From: Centropus unirufus
Lineage: Eukaryota; Chordata; Aves; Cuculiformes; Centropidae
DNA: 64,000 nucleotides
Direction: 5' to 3'
Assembly: GCA_013397695.1 (NCBI GenBank)
Contig: VYZI01000183.1
Coordinates: 651,448 to 715,447 of the forward strand
In this document: positions 48,601-60,189 of the stretch, piece after piece
Layout: each line of letters begins with the position of its first letter
How positions within the stretch are numbered: position 1 is the first letter of the stretch
The notes under the pieces: generated by a model
What the model was told of the DNA's origin: nothing
Database searches by the model: none
Seen by the model: only the letters and a program-made list of their open reading frames with translations
Program-made: the position numbers and the translations under genes

Positions 48601-50387
48601 TCCCTTAGATTTGGCCTTATTACAGTGCACCTGCACAGGCTGTGTATTTATACATCTTTGTGTTTGACAGCTTTTTTGATTTTTACATGTGTTTTGTATC
48701 TGGGGAGACTTCAGTCACCTTTGAGCATCTTGATCATCTCAGACTCAGAATGCCAGAGTGCTGTCCCCCACATCATGATTTGCAGACAACACGATGAGAT
48801 GTGGTGATCAGTGGAATTCTTAAAAATCAAACAACCCTCCCTCCCTGCTTTCTCCTTTTCATCTTGGCTCTCAGAGTATTGTTTCCCACGAGGTATTCTT
48901 TTCTGAGTATATTTCCCACAAGCTAGTCAGGGTTGGGAACCTCTGCACTGTGAGGGCTGCATTTGAATCTGATCACATTCATGCCAATCAACAGCAAAAT
49001 GATCAAGACTTCTGCCACTGGGGAGTTGTGTTGGTGAGTTTCAGGTTGAGGGACTGCCTCCTTGCTGATTCTTCAGTGTTTGATTTTTAAACAGTTTGGG
49101 CAAGGCACACTTTCCTGCTGAGCACTTAGCTGCAAGCTCTTCCAGAAGGAACTAGGCAATTTGCTTCAGGTTAAAAATGAAGCACACAAAAAGGGGGAGG
49201 GGGAAATCGCACATCTCCAAGAATAGCATTCGTTCTAGTTTCAAAAGGAGCAACCATATGAGCCTTTACTAGGATGGAAAATGAACCAAATAGAGTATAA
49301 AGTTGTCTGAGAACTGGTGATGAAAAGGACCAAGAACCAAAGAAAAGCAAATGTGTTACCCAGCACACAAAGCCTCAGAAATAGCTGCATAGTTTATTAT
49401 GAAGCTAGAAATACAGATGGTTAGAGTATTATAGTTTAATCGCATAACTTAGTATCTCACTATTAATGCTTAATCCATTTCAAGAGAATGCCATTGTTTT
49501 ACTGCCAGGAAGCGCCTTTATTAAATAATCGGGCAGCAAGATGCTAGTAACAATCTCCACTTTAAAGCACTTGTTCAGATCAGATGCAACAGCCAGAGTG
49601 TCCTTTTGTCTTTTTTTAGGAGTCTTAGCTGCTGAGCTGCCAGGTTTGCAGGCAAAAATCATGACCTTAACTCATAGAAATAGCAACTGTTATTAGAAAG
49701 CTGTACCCTTATCCAGTCACATAGGAAGTCACGATCCCTGTCTGATGTCTTTACAGCTGACTAAATAAATCTGTAAATAATCTGAAGTGACTAATTTGAG
49801 TTTATGCCAGGCAGAAGTTCTACTGAACTGAACATCTGTTTTGGTGGTCAGAACGATGTGGAGGTTTTGAATTGAAATGCATTAAGTGGATTTCACTTGA
49901 TGACATTGTTTTAGTTCCACAGTGTTGTCCTCTGAATTCTACCAAATGATGATGAAATAAAATAAATCAAAGCCTATCATTCAGAGTTTATAAGTGGGCT
50001 TGATCCTTGTTGTCTGTTTCTGGGATTACTGATTTCACTTAACTTCCCAACTGAAGAGCCTAGACTATTGGGCCCAAACAGCAACATTCAGTTACAGAAA
50101 TGTCTTTTTGTTTACTCTACCGGTTAATGTTATCAGTCAAGGATGATTAGAATCCAAGCAGTTGTGTCAAAAAAGACATGATTGAGCCAAAGGGCTCCCA
50201 GCATGTCAGAGAGTTAAAAGCTTGTAACTTCTAATATTCTTGATTCTTCAGATGTGGAAACAACTTCTGTGCAACGCACCGCTATGCAGAGACGCACACC
50301 TGCACCTACGACTATAAGAGTGCAGGGCGAAGGTATTTGCAGGAGACCAATCCCGTCGTTAGTGCACCTAAACTCCCCAAAATCTGA
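33613..50387 (+). CDS. ZFAND4: ZFAND4 (ANUBL1), AN1-type zinc finger and ubiquitin domain protein, complete
   Basis: The span runs from the 5' edge of exon 2 to the stop. Coding starts at 33729. Nine coding exons join to 717 codons including the stop (716 residues; the human protein is about 727). Residues about 28-105 form a ubiquitin-like domain (MELFVETLTGTCFELRV, then HLIWNNTELKDDYCLNDY). A long Ser/Pro-rich middle, mostly one exon, follows. Residues about 656-689 are an AN1 zinc finger with the ligand order C-x2-C-x11-C-x-C-x4-C-x2-H-x5-H-x-C. In the wider ZFAND family AN1 fingers act in ubiquitin/proteasome and stress pathways; this member's role is poorly defined. The start ATG is preceded by an upstream ORF and has G at -3 and +4. 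Its order and strand relative to WASHC2 match the mouse arrangement as I remember it. Confidence 0.95.
33629..33718 (+). other. ZFAND4: Upstream ORF (30 codons with stop) in ZFAND4 5' leader
   Basis: ATG at 33629 has A at -3 and opens a frame ending TAA at 33716-33718, ten nucleotides before the main ATG at 33729. It lies in exon 2, which also carries the main start, so every transcript using this exon has it. Such a close uORF would normally reduce translation of the main frame. Confidence 0.7.
33729..33912 (+). CDS. ZFAND4: ZFAND4 coding exon 1 (transcript exon 2)
   Basis: The exon starts at 33613 after tgctttatag; coding begins at ATG 33729. It ends with the donor gtatta in phase 1. It encodes MANKKEPPFFNEDNMG and the first half of the ubiquitin-like fold up to VSVKAKIQRLEG. 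Confidence 0.96.
33913..39928 (+). other. ZFAND4: ZFAND4 first coding-region intron, 6 kb
   Basis: AT-rich intron with no recognised exon or transposon. It contains a diverged 30-bp duplication (34044-34120) and a few short T runs. Confidence 0.7.
34044..34120. repeat. Diverged duplication, two 30-bp units 47 bp apart
   Basis: Units at 34044-34073 and 34091-34120 share 27 of 30 bases (core atggcttagg and ttggagttg). The intervening 17 bp is T-rich. Confidence 0.8.
39929..40004 (+). CDS. ZFAND4: ZFAND4 coding exon 2
   Basis: The acceptor is gttttgtctag and the donor gtaagt; 76 nt, phase 1 to phase 2. It encodes IPVSQQHLIWNNTELKDDY, the later part of the ubiquitin-like domain. Confidence 0.96.
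40095..40162 (+). CDS. ZFAND4: ZFAND4 coding exon 3
   Basis: The acceptor is ctatttacag and the donor gtacgt; 68 nt, phase 2 to phase 1. It encodes ISEGCTLKLVLAMRGGPIN, the end of the ubiquitin-like domain including the Gly-Gly typical of that position. Confidence 0.96.
40663..40667. other. Assembly gap, five N
   Basis: Five N bases interrupt the pyrimidine tract 11 bases upstream of a ZFAND4 exon, right after an (ATA)n stretch. A placeholder of this size probably does not give the true missing length. Confidence 0.98.
40679..40865 (+). CDS. ZFAND4: ZFAND4 coding exon 4
   Basis: The acceptor is catctttgtag and the donor gtaaag; 187 nt, phase 1 to phase 2. It encodes VTFLVYQEGDQLNFFRVVD and RGDGTLTPLSESLR, closely matching the mammalian sequence. 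Confidence 0.96.
40866..43456 (+). other. ZFAND4: ZFAND4 intron; mammalian-type extra exon not found
   Basis: As I remember the human protein, about 18 residues (KIDFHLHVLRRKGEHR region) lie between the exons flanking this intron. I could not find an equivalent here. The flanking exons join directly in phase 2, so the bird transcript may lack it, or it may be too diverged to see. Confidence 0.45.
43457..43604 (+). CDS. ZFAND4: ZFAND4 coding exon 5
   Basis: The acceptor is gttattttcag and the donor gtgacg; 148 nt, phase 2 to phase 0. It encodes SGGSVYNLYADDEEETEAS and the conserved GQQIIENSITMNKMKLLKAK block. Confidence 0.95.
44362..45543 (+). CDS. ZFAND4: ZFAND4 coding exon 6, long central exon
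   Basis: The acceptor is ttttttaatag and the donor gtgagt; 1182 nt (394 codons), phase 0 at both ends. It begins PKKTVKVKPRPPVAPRPSSG, a Pro-rich stretch, and continues as a low-complexity Ser/Thr/Leu region, probably disordered. Islands conserved with mammals include FSRTTRFHGVKVESLGKR, DITDMTNKTSKEP and TNLQHFQEETFRK. It could be skipped in frame. Confidence 0.96.
46168..46222 (+). CDS. ZFAND4: ZFAND4 coding exon 7
   Basis: The acceptor follows a T run of about 15 (tttttttttag); the donor is gtaagt; 55 nt ending in phase 1. It encodes SAHGLGMNGSIAAVGKRV, corresponding to mammalian STHGVGMNGNNAAAGKSV. Confidence 0.92.
48084..48198 (+). CDS. ZFAND4: ZFAND4 coding exon 8, first half of AN1 finger
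   Basis: The acceptor is gaaagcag and the donor gtaggg; 115 nt, phase 1 to phase 2. It encodes THLPPVNGSVQAKKK and then HCFLCGKKTGLATSYEC, giving the first three zinc ligands. The acceptor is an AAGCAG tandem, so use of the upstream AG would insert one Ala. Confidence 0.96.
48199..50251 (+). other. ZFAND4: Last ZFAND4 intron, 2.05 kb
   Basis: No exon was recognised. It includes an interrupted G-rich run at about 48,484-48,503 with the potential to form a G-quadruplex. Confidence 0.6.
50252..50387 (+). CDS. ZFAND4: ZFAND4 last coding exon, second half of AN1 finger
   Basis: The acceptor is tgattcttcag. It encodes CGNNFCATHRYAETHTC, the remaining zinc ligands (Cys, Cys, His, His, Cys), then DYKSAGRRYLQETNPVV and the end APKLPKI, with TGA at 50385-50387. 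All of this agrees with mammalian ZFAND4. Confidence 0.97.
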
Positions 50388-51185
50388 CATGGTTGTGCTG
50401 CATGTGGCTGTTGTGCCATTCAAGAACTGTATTACATTGAGAGAAGCATTTGCTTCAACTGTGTAATTTTGCCATGCTCCATATTTACAGATTTCCAAGT
50501 AACAAAAGCACATGAGGATGCATCCTATTGAAGAATAATGTGAACACTACTGCAGTTAAAACTTTTCTTCGTTACTGAATGAAAAGTTAAAATTACTTTT
50601 TAAAAACTTACACTATGATTTAACTGTTACTCCACGTCTTGTGTTGTGTTTTATATTTGGAAGAACTATTTCACTAGACAAGTCTTTAAAAGATGCACTT
50701 TACTAACTTTATTTACTGTATAACCAGACTTGAGGGGTTGTTGTAATGAGGGCGTCATGTAATGTCTTCTATACTCCGTGTTTTGTCCATTGTGTGGTAT
50801 CTTCTAAGTTATTTCACTAAAGATCTTCCACCCACCCCTTTCTTCAAACAGCTTATTTTGAGATATTTAAGGGGGTAGTGTGTTTCGCTCCTCTGTTCCA
50901 TTCAGCTCGTTACTCATACAGCTTGCATCCATACTAAAAATGACACATCACATTTTCTTGGAATAACACTTTATATGACGAGTTTGTTTTTAAATAGAAA
51001 ATTCCCCCTTTGTTGCCATTAAAGACAACTTATTTTAACTTTTTTGTAATCCTAAATTTTTTTAAGACTTCACAACTTGGTTTGTTAAGGTGTTGAATGC
51101 TGTTACTGGAAGAAATTCTAATAAATATTCAGTTTTATTCTGATTTATGCTTTAATAAATGCACAAAATAGCTTTTCCTATCTTA
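50388..51185 (+). other. ZFAND4: ZFAND4 3' UTR
   Basis: AT-rich sequence follows the stop, up to two closely spaced AATAAA signals. The end is approximate. Confidence 0.7.
51120..51159 (+). terminator. ZFAND4: ZFAND4 polyadenylation signals
   Basis: AATAAA is present at 51120-51125 and 51154-51159, with T/G-rich sequence about 45 bases further on. More distal AATAAA at 51621, 51625 and 51741 could extend the transcript. Confidence 0.7.
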
Positions 51186-51242
51186 CAGCATGCTCCTAAA
51201 TTAAATGTTGGGCTTTGTTATGGGGGAGGGGATTTTCTTGAA

Positions 51243-51345
51243 TTTTTTTTTTTTTTTTTTTTTTTCAGAAGCACTGGCTCATCTATTCCTGCTGAAGTCT
51301 GTGGGAAAATTCCCACCAACTTCCTTAGGAATGGTGTGACCAATA
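51243..51345. repeat. T23 tract and possible ancient interspersed repeat
   Basis: Twenty-three T residues at 51243-51265 are followed by sequence with a short inverted element (tgggaaaattccca, 51301-51314) that recalls old amniote repeats containing matching sense and antisense short words. I cannot name the family. Confidence 0.3.
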
Positions 51346-54300
51346 TTGCGTGCTTTAAATAAACCTCCTCCAGTCTGACGGATGTGCAGAGGCAAAATTG
51401 GGTGTTCAACAAATGGGCTGGGTTTACCTGCAACCTTTCTCCCCTCCAGCTGATACTGTACAAAGGCAGTTCAGTACTTGCATGCGACACCTCTGAGTGT
51501 GCAGCTACTGCAGAAAGTGATATTGGAGGAATGTACCTACTGAAAGCCTTTAAAGCCTTTCCTCTTTCATTCTGTTAATGTGTCTGACATAAGCCTCAGG
51601 TGTTGTAGTATAAACAGATGAATAAATAAAATCTACAACGAACCACCAAAACAAAAGAAATTCCTTCACATTGTATCTGTACAATTGAATGTCATGGCCC
51701 CTTTCTTGCTAGAATCCTCAGTTACTTAATAGGTTGTTATAATAAAATGATCTATGTTGCTTTGCAGTCAACAGTAGTGGCTGACAAGTGTGGCAATCAA
51801 AAGCAGGGCCAAAAAGATAATTACTGAAAGGGAAAGAAGTAACTTGAAGTGTTCTTGCCCTTGGAGGAAATCAGTTTCATGTAATCCACCTGCAGCTTCG
51901 TAAACCTTCTGGAGTTTTCAGGAAGTGTTGACCTCAGGGGAAAAAGGGGGGAAAAAGAAATAATCTCAAGATGGTTCATCTGAGCAGTGATAAGGTAATA
52001 AATTAATTAATAATAATAAATTAATTCTATGTGTATAAACTCTTGGCTTATTCTTACTGGTCAAAATTGCACCTAGTGTGAAGAACAAATTCTTGAGCAG
52101 TAGTAGGTACTGTAAATGTGCCTGTAGTTTTCATTTCATCTCCAGCATGGAAGACTATTTGGTGCCAAAGGAAAAGTTGTGAATTTTCCCAGCAGTTACT
52201 TATTTGTGGCTCAGCAACTTTTTTAAGACAGTGGTATTTGTCTTTGTAGGTGCAGTAGAGATTTGGTAACAAGTAGAAATAAAATAATATTGGCTATCAT
52301 CGCTTAATCTGAATTAGCAGAAGTATAATGTTCAGTAAAGGATTTTGCAGTGCATTAGAATGGCCATACTCAAAATTTACTAAGACCACATAATTGAGAT
52401 GTGTGACTCTGCTTTCAGTATGGTTATAATGAACTGCACAGCAATGCTTGCAGAAAATGCAATGTGGTAGAAATCTAATTTTCATGTGGGTAGCTTCAGT
52501 TTTTATTATGCCTCATTTTGATTATACCTAATACAGACACTTGTTGTGCATAATTCTTTCAGTTTTGTAGTCGGCTCCTGTGTTACAGGCACTTCTATTT
52601 TGAGCAATACTGCAGGCCTAAGAGCACATAAATTTCGAGTTAAGTGGTTTAATTGCTGATGTAATATGCAATCAGGTTTTACCAAGTCCTGTGTTAGACT
52701 GTGCTAGTGAATAATTACCATTTACTGTGTAAACAGACCTAAATGTTTTTCTTTTCTGACTATTTCTGCACCATGGTGCTATGCTTTTGTGCATTTGCTC
52801 ATCTAATTAGCGTCATAAAACATTTACATAATGGAAGATCAACAATGACTTTGACCGAGCATTTCTCTACCTTCGTCAAATACTTCTTGCATGCTGCTTT
52901 TATGCTTGAGGGCCTGAGAGGCATAACCAGACTGGTGTCTTGTTGAATGACCTCCAGGATATTTGTGTCAAATTGCTAAGTGCCACAGAGGCTTCAGAAA
53001 TTATTTTGGATCTTGAATTATGCTCTGGCAATGTTCTGTGTAGGAGATGGGTTTTGTTCCTTCTGCAGTATCTTACTGGAGTGAGGTTTGTCTGCTAATT
53101 AGGTTTTTGTTTTCTTTTTAGAAATTATCATGAACGAGAGTTTGCGAAAGAACTGCATCTAGAATTGTGGTCCACTAGTTTGTGTGTCATTTCTTTGTGA
53201 CTTGAGGCGTTTGCTTTCTGTGTGACGCTGCAGAGAAGGGACACCGGGGGGCAGCAGAGGCGTTTGAGAACGGCAAAAGTTTTGGCTTTATCCAGTGAGA
53301 TTTATAAAGAACACCATAGACAAGGAAAACTAAAAATGTCATTATGACCCTTATTGAGCCCACTCTGAACAGCTCTGCAGAGGTCAGCAACAGCATGAAA
53401 AGAATGGAAGAGTGCCTCTAAAACATATGATGATATGCTGAGGTTTGTTATAAACTATTATATAATCTTAATGTATTGTGGAATACATAGCCCGCTTCTG
53501 TTTCTCCCCATTAACCCTGTAAGTATGAATTTCAGAAGCGTCTGCTAGCTAGGTTATGCTGAGTGTTCTCTGTGTAGTAAAAATATTACCCATCATTTTA
53601 TGTTGTGGGATGAGAAATATCTTTTTCTTATTGATGCGGGGTGAGGATATAGAAGGATAAATTCAGTGGTGTGTGAGGAGCTTACAACAGTAACCACTCA
53701 AGCTGGCCACTCCTTGCTACTAATCCTTTCTGCCCTTGCAATTCAAGAACTTTTACAGGTCTTCAACTGTAGAAGTTCATTCCTAAACCACACTTCAAGT
53801 CTATTTTCAATCTCATCTTCAGTAGGGCTGATTATTATATGGAGTGTATATTATGTGTGTAAATGTGGCTACATAAAGATTATGTATTCTAATCGCATCT
53901 GGATGGTGAATTATTGCTGAAATTAGGTATGCTGAAAAGCACCAGAAACTCAAAACAATACCTAATCACAAAAATAACGTGATTTACATTGTACTTGATT
54001 AAGAGTGTATTTGGTTGGTTTTGGTTTTTGTTTTTAGCAGATGACTGATTTAAAAAAAACAAAAGAAAATCTGTTTTTTTTTCTCTCCTTTCTATCCATA
54101 AACTTAATATGCAGACAATCTCTTTATTTTACTTAAACTGATGTTGTTTAAACAGTAGACTTGGATTTATTTTGCATGACTGTAATTTGTACTGATTGTC
54201 ACATGCTGGAACTGTTGCCCGTAATGAGCCATGTTTGGGATCTAGTACTGATTTACTAAAAGCTTGCACTTGGCCAGCACAAAGTTAGAACACAGAGACA

Positions 54301-55100
54301 TATAATGAAATATCTTTGTTTTTAAATATGATCTTGAGACTGAGAGTTGAGTGACAGGATTTCTTCTTAGCATTGTCTGCCTTGCTACTGATCATAGGCA
54401 GTTTCTTCTAGGGGAAACACAGGGCTCATCAAAATAGATTGGATTAGCTTGACATCAGTCCTGTCCAGTACCTGTCTCTGAAAATAGAAGGTAACAGATA
54501 CTTCACGAGAAGATGCAAAACTTCTTTGGTAGCTGAGTGTGCAGGAACCTGTTTCCAGCACAGGATCTTACCTTCTATGCTAGTGACTGGTCTGCATTAT
54601 GAAGAACTTGCTATCTCAGTGTAGAGTACAATCTGGAGGCACACAAAGGCCTTGAACTATTTTTGAATCTTGATAGATTCAGTTTTACTTCTATTTATGT
54701 GTAGTGTGAAAAGCATTTTCTTTCACTGTAGTTTTGAATTTCCTACGATTTTTTAATTAAACTTCATTTAGTCTGGTGTAATGAGAAAGGAAGAACACTG
54801 TCTCGGGAACACTCAGCGTGGTCTGTATTTGCATTGCGTCTCTTACTCATATTTTTATGGAAGCAATTCACTGTCTTTGCTATTCCAGTGCTTTATTAAT
54901 TCTTTCTGTCCTCAATCTCCTCTAATTTTGCAGTATATTTTCAGAGATCCTTCTATCATCTTCAGTTCTCTGGTTCCCACTTTCCTGTCTTGTCTAGTTT
55001 GCTTTAAGCAGTTCAGAGTTACAATGGAAGCCTCTAAAATTGTGATTAAAATAATATCTGGTAAAATATTCCTAGGCTGCTTCTGACAGAGGTCCTATAT

Positions 55101-55127
55101 TTGGATTATTATTATATAATAATCCAA
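55101..55127. repeat. Perfect inverted repeat, 12-bp arms, 3-nt loop
   Basis: ttggattattat at 55101-55112 pairs exactly with ataataatccaa at 55116-55127 around TAT. A further ttggattatt follows at 55134. Confidence 0.9.
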
Positions 55128-58100
55128 AAAGCTTTGGATTATTAATCTGCCTGTACTCTGGACAGGGTATAAATAGCAGTGGTTAGAGTATGAGGAGAAA
55201 ATGTAGGAAAGCTCTGCGAGGGGAGCATCTAGCTGAGTTCAGCATAGTAGCTGCGCCTATGAGGAAGATGATGCCTGGGGTTTGTTACACAGAAACAGGC
55301 TTCCTATTTTTATACCCTCACCACTTCTGCGTGTTGGATGCATGCAGTGGGGAGAGCCAATGCTGAAATACCAACTGCCAAGAGGCAGGTTCAGAAAAGG
55401 TCTTTCCTCCTCTAAATATTTGGGTTTGAGGGGGGAGTAAGTTAATATTACTTTCTCTACCCTCCTTGGTGGTCCAAGTAATGAGCCTGGAAGTGCAGCA
55501 CACCAGCCCTGTTCTTTTTTCAAGTTCTCATCAGTAAGAGGAAGCTTTATTTTGCAAAGTAGAGGAAGAAAACGGTGAGCTGCAGTCCCAGTTGCAGTAC
55601 CACCTAATCTCTCAAGATGCATCATTTGTTTCTGAGCTTCACTTCTTTCTAATGGTACATATGCTGCCTTGAATCAAGCGTTAAATTTGCTGGGGTACAA
55701 AGAACAGACTGAGGTACGGGCTTTTCTTTTACCTGGGTCCGAAATGACCTGCAGTGCTATAAATTTCAATCAAGTGTGACACCTTAAGGCTGTTAATTGA
55801 ATGGCTCTAGGGAAATCCACCAATACCTAGACAACTAATTTTATCTTGAGAAATTACCTCAAAAAGCCCATTAATTACATTTGCCAACCTTTTCCTTAGT
55901 TTTGAGGCTCAATTATGACAAAAGCCCTATTAATGCTTCTGCAGAGGGTAGCATTTATGAGGCCTGGGTTAGGCTTTATCACTGCAAAAGCTCTGAGACA
56001 AATTCAAAGCTGTATCCAATCTTGTTGGTGTTCGAAGGCATCCTCACATGACTGAAGGGTTGCAGAACTCCCTTGGGGTGTGTAGTCATCTGTTTGTTAC
56101 ACGCAGGGCCATGTTAAACCTGGTTAGGGGTGGCTGCAGTCATTGCCTGTGGAATCCTCTGTGTAGGGGGTTTCACAGCACTGTGCTGGGAGAGAGATTA
56201 CAAATTGGTTTGCAGGCAGGGATGGGGTTTTTTTTCCCCTTGTTGCTTACCAAGTCAGACTTCAACATCTGATGCTGCTCTGTTTTGGAGATGGGTTTCA
56301 AATTATCTCAATCCTAGTGATTTTTCAAAGCTGGGGTTTAGTAAAAGGTATTTACTGCAATGCTAATTTATATCCTGCATGTGAGAGTGAAGAAAGTTCG
56401 ATAAATTTCAGGCACTTTGGAAATACACTTGTTAATATGTTTGCAAGCCCCCTACTTGGAGCTCTAGTGGTGTTTTTATTAAAGGTGATATAAACTTTGA
56501 AATCTGGTGCTTTTCTAGTAAAAACTGCTTCTTTAAGCAGACTTTGAATAGTGCATTCTGCTGGGTTGCTGCTTGCAAGTCAGCAAAAAATGGAGCTCAC
56601 AAAGATAAGTTATCTGAGAGAGAAAAATGGTTTCTTTTACAGTGACTGCAACTGTGATTATGTTGGATATATATATTTGATGAGTAGACTTAATTCTGGA
56701 CTTAGTTTATGCTCCCTGACCTGACAAAAAGTCAATGGTTTAATGCTGTACAGTGCTTGTTCAGTGCCTGCCATGAAATTCTCATGCATCATATAATTAT
56801 TTCTTTCACTCAGTTCTAAGCTGTTGCCATTTACTGTAGCAGAATGCATTTTTCAGACAATGGGCATCTTTCAGTGGTCACATGTCTGGACATTTGTGGT
56901 TACTACGTAGATGTTCTGGGTTGGCAAAGAAAGGGAGTGGTTGTTGCTCCTTTCAAGTTCTTGGGGGCATCAGGAAAACACCTAACTTTGTGTCCTTGAA
57001 ACAAATAATTTTGCTCCTAAAATTAGCAAGAAAGGTAGTACCTAGTAGTCAGGGAGCACGTAAAATTTATTGGCATTTCCTTCCATCTTTCTGCTTTAAT
57101 TCAAATCAGTTCCTTTTACCTTCCCATAATACTCCTCTTTTTCCTCCTCTTACCAGCATCTTATTTTATTCACCTAGCACAGGCATAAAACAACTGAGCA
57201 GCAGTGCAGGATGGAGTGAACCCTGGGCTCACCTTCAGTAAAACTAGGGGCCATCAGAGACCACCTGGAGAATTCTCCCCCTCTCTGCCAGTAGCGTGCA
57301 GCATAGGAGACAGTGACCAGGTGGGGGAACACGCAGCTCGACACGTGCAGGTGGAAGGAAGTAAAGGAACTGAACTGACTTGGAGAAAGTCACTAGCAAA
57401 GAAAAGGCACATCCTGTCCTGTCTGCGTGCATGTCATGTTTGCCCATGTGAATACATACACATATGTCTGGATTGAAAGCTTCTTCAGGCTTACATTCTA
57501 TTTAGTAGTCATTATCCAATCTAGTAAATGTGTTTCTTTACATTTTAAATCAATAACCACAGATTCACATACATGCATGTGAAATGAATGAGCACATATG
57601 GACTTGCATGCATGAAGGCATTTACACCTGTCTATTCTTTGCAAGGGTTCTTTTGGGGATGTGAATTTCTAGGATTTACAGGCTGTCATCAGCCTCTCAC
57701 ATTGTGTGATCTGCTGCAAGATTTCTGGCGATGCTTCCAGCCCTCAGTCCATAATGGCTGTTCTGAGTACAGTGGTATAATATTACATGATTTTGTAGAA
57801 AAAGCTTCAAGGAATTGTTGCATTTCCTTAAGATTCTAACAGAGGAGAATGATACAGTTAATCATAACTACTGCTACTGTATATTTAATGAATATTTGGA
57901 AACAGATTTTCCCCATAAAGTTGAAATAGCTTTGGAGAGCCAAAACGTAGTGGAATTCTAAAGTAATCCCCTAAAGTATTGTGGGAAGATGTACTATGAA
58001 AACATGCAGGTGCTTAGACCGATACTGCAGAATAAGAAGATCATTTAAAATTATCTGGGAAAAAATTAACTATGCTTTTCCACATAACAACTCCATGTTC

Positions 58101-59192
58101 TGGCTTTCCTGCTAAAAGGACTAAAAGTATTTCTGAAAGGTATAATCTTAATAACTGTATGCTAGATCTGTGCTGTTTCTAGAGAAAATTAGTCTCCAGG
58201 ACACAGAGATACTTTGCCTATTATGGTTTTAAACATGTTGAATTTATTGTTGATGGCAAGAATTTGCAAATGCCTCGTGCATATGCTCACAGTCCAGATC
58301 CTGTGTGCGGGACATCAGAGCAGCTATTTTGCAGACACACCAGGATTTTCATCTAAGCATGATAAGCACTTCTAGGCACATATTCCCCAGTTACAGTTTT
58401 CCTTTAACTTCAAGCCAGAGGTATCCAATTAGCAAAGTAGATATGTTCTATTCCCATACATTTTTTTTAAAACCTTATATCTCCTACTGACCTCGTGAAC
58501 AGCAATGCTAGCTAGATTGAGATTTCCATTTGGCTAATGAAATTTAGCTCAGTTTATTCATTCTTCCCTATTTTTTAAATTAGTTGTAAATTTGGGAAGG
58601 GAATATTGGCAAAGGCTTAGGTTTGCATTTTCTACGGAGGGCTGAGAGGCATGCAGGGAGGATGATCCACAGAAGCGATTGCTCTTCAGCATAGAGGCTT
58701 TAATCCCAGCCCTGCAGTTCAGGAGGTTGCTGAGACATGTAACTCAAGAACAGCATCACATGTTAAAATACTAGGCGAGCTTTCTGGGGAAACGGAGAGA
58801 CTGGAATAATAATTGCAAAACACAGAGAAGACTTGGATCTGCTAAGAGATTTAGGCACTTCTCTTGAGAAAGAAAGCTATTGTACTGGTGGCTTATTGCA
58901 GCTTCTTTCATTTCAGGCCTAACCATTAATTATTCTGGTTTGCCTGGAAAACCTGCCCTCTGTGTGACTGTATTTCTGTGTAATTTCTACTTCTATTCCA
59001 ATTGTCCTTACAGGCCCTATTTCTAATCTGGCACACAGTACTGGGTGATGAGTTATGCTCTTCCCAAAGTGGGATACGGTCCTAGCCTGAAAAAACATTA
59101 AAGAAAAATACGACAGTCTCCTCTGAGATATGTATCCCCATGGCCTCAAGGTCAGCTGGCAGCACAGCCTACAATAGAAACGGATTCTCTTT

Positions 59193-59232
59193 ACGTTATG
59201 ATATAACCGCCAACGTTATGATATAACTGCCT
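59193..59232. repeat. 20-bp tandem duplication
   Basis: Two adjacent units starting acgttatgatataac (59193-59212 and 59213-59232) differ at a few 3' positions. Confidence 0.85.
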
Positions 59233-60189
59233 GTCAAGTGGACATTATCATCATCACATCATATTACATGTGTTGCCTTATAAAGAGATGCATTCCAAAT
59301 ATCTAGTTTTTACCTTCAATCTGCGTGGGACTAAATAGGAGTTACAGACATCCTCTCCTCTTCCCAGGAAGATACACTGTGTACCCTCTGGGTGGTGCTT
59401 CACCCGCCTTCACTACATGGCTGTGCTGCATCCTAGCTCTGAAATGCAATGACAGAACTTCAACCCAGCTTCTTTGTGCTCTGAAAAACTACTATAATGT
59501 GTCATTTTTCTGTATGGGGTGGTTGTACTTGGCAACAAAATAGGTTACCTTCCTTGTTCTTTGCTTTTCTCGCTGCTCTCTAACAGTAAATGTGATCTCC
59601 CTGGAGTCCTTTATATTATTAATGGGAAAAAGTATAGGCTCAGAAGATGAAAATCTTTGTTGGGGCTTAGTGAATGAATTTGCTTGTCAAGTGAGGAACT
59701 TTTATTGTTTTCTGCCCGGTTTATCTCTTAATAGTATCTGCACTCTTGTCTATTCTGTAGTGACAGGAACAGTTTAGCAAGGCTGCCTGTTCATTGTCAC
59801 TCATTCCCGAGTGGGACAGACACCATGCCTGGACAGAGGTAATCTCTGCCCTGACGTTTTCTCATCAAACTTTCTTTGCCTTTTTCCCTTGCATAATTCA
59901 ACTTGTTATTATAGTTCACCTATTCCAGCTTCTCTCGGGAGAGCCTTTTTTATAACCAAGTTTCCGCTGTGGGAAGAAATGACCAAACTGCACTACTTGC
60001 AAAACCGAAGTGAAAAATGAGGACAGACAGCACAGCAGACCGATCTATGGGGCAATCTCAGTTCCCATCTTTCTAGTACTCAAACCTTTTAATTTACCTA
60101 ATCTGTCGATAATTCAGTACACCCACGTGAGGAACTGATACAAAACACCCGATAGAGGTGGCTCTAAGGCATCTTAAGTTAGTTTAGCT

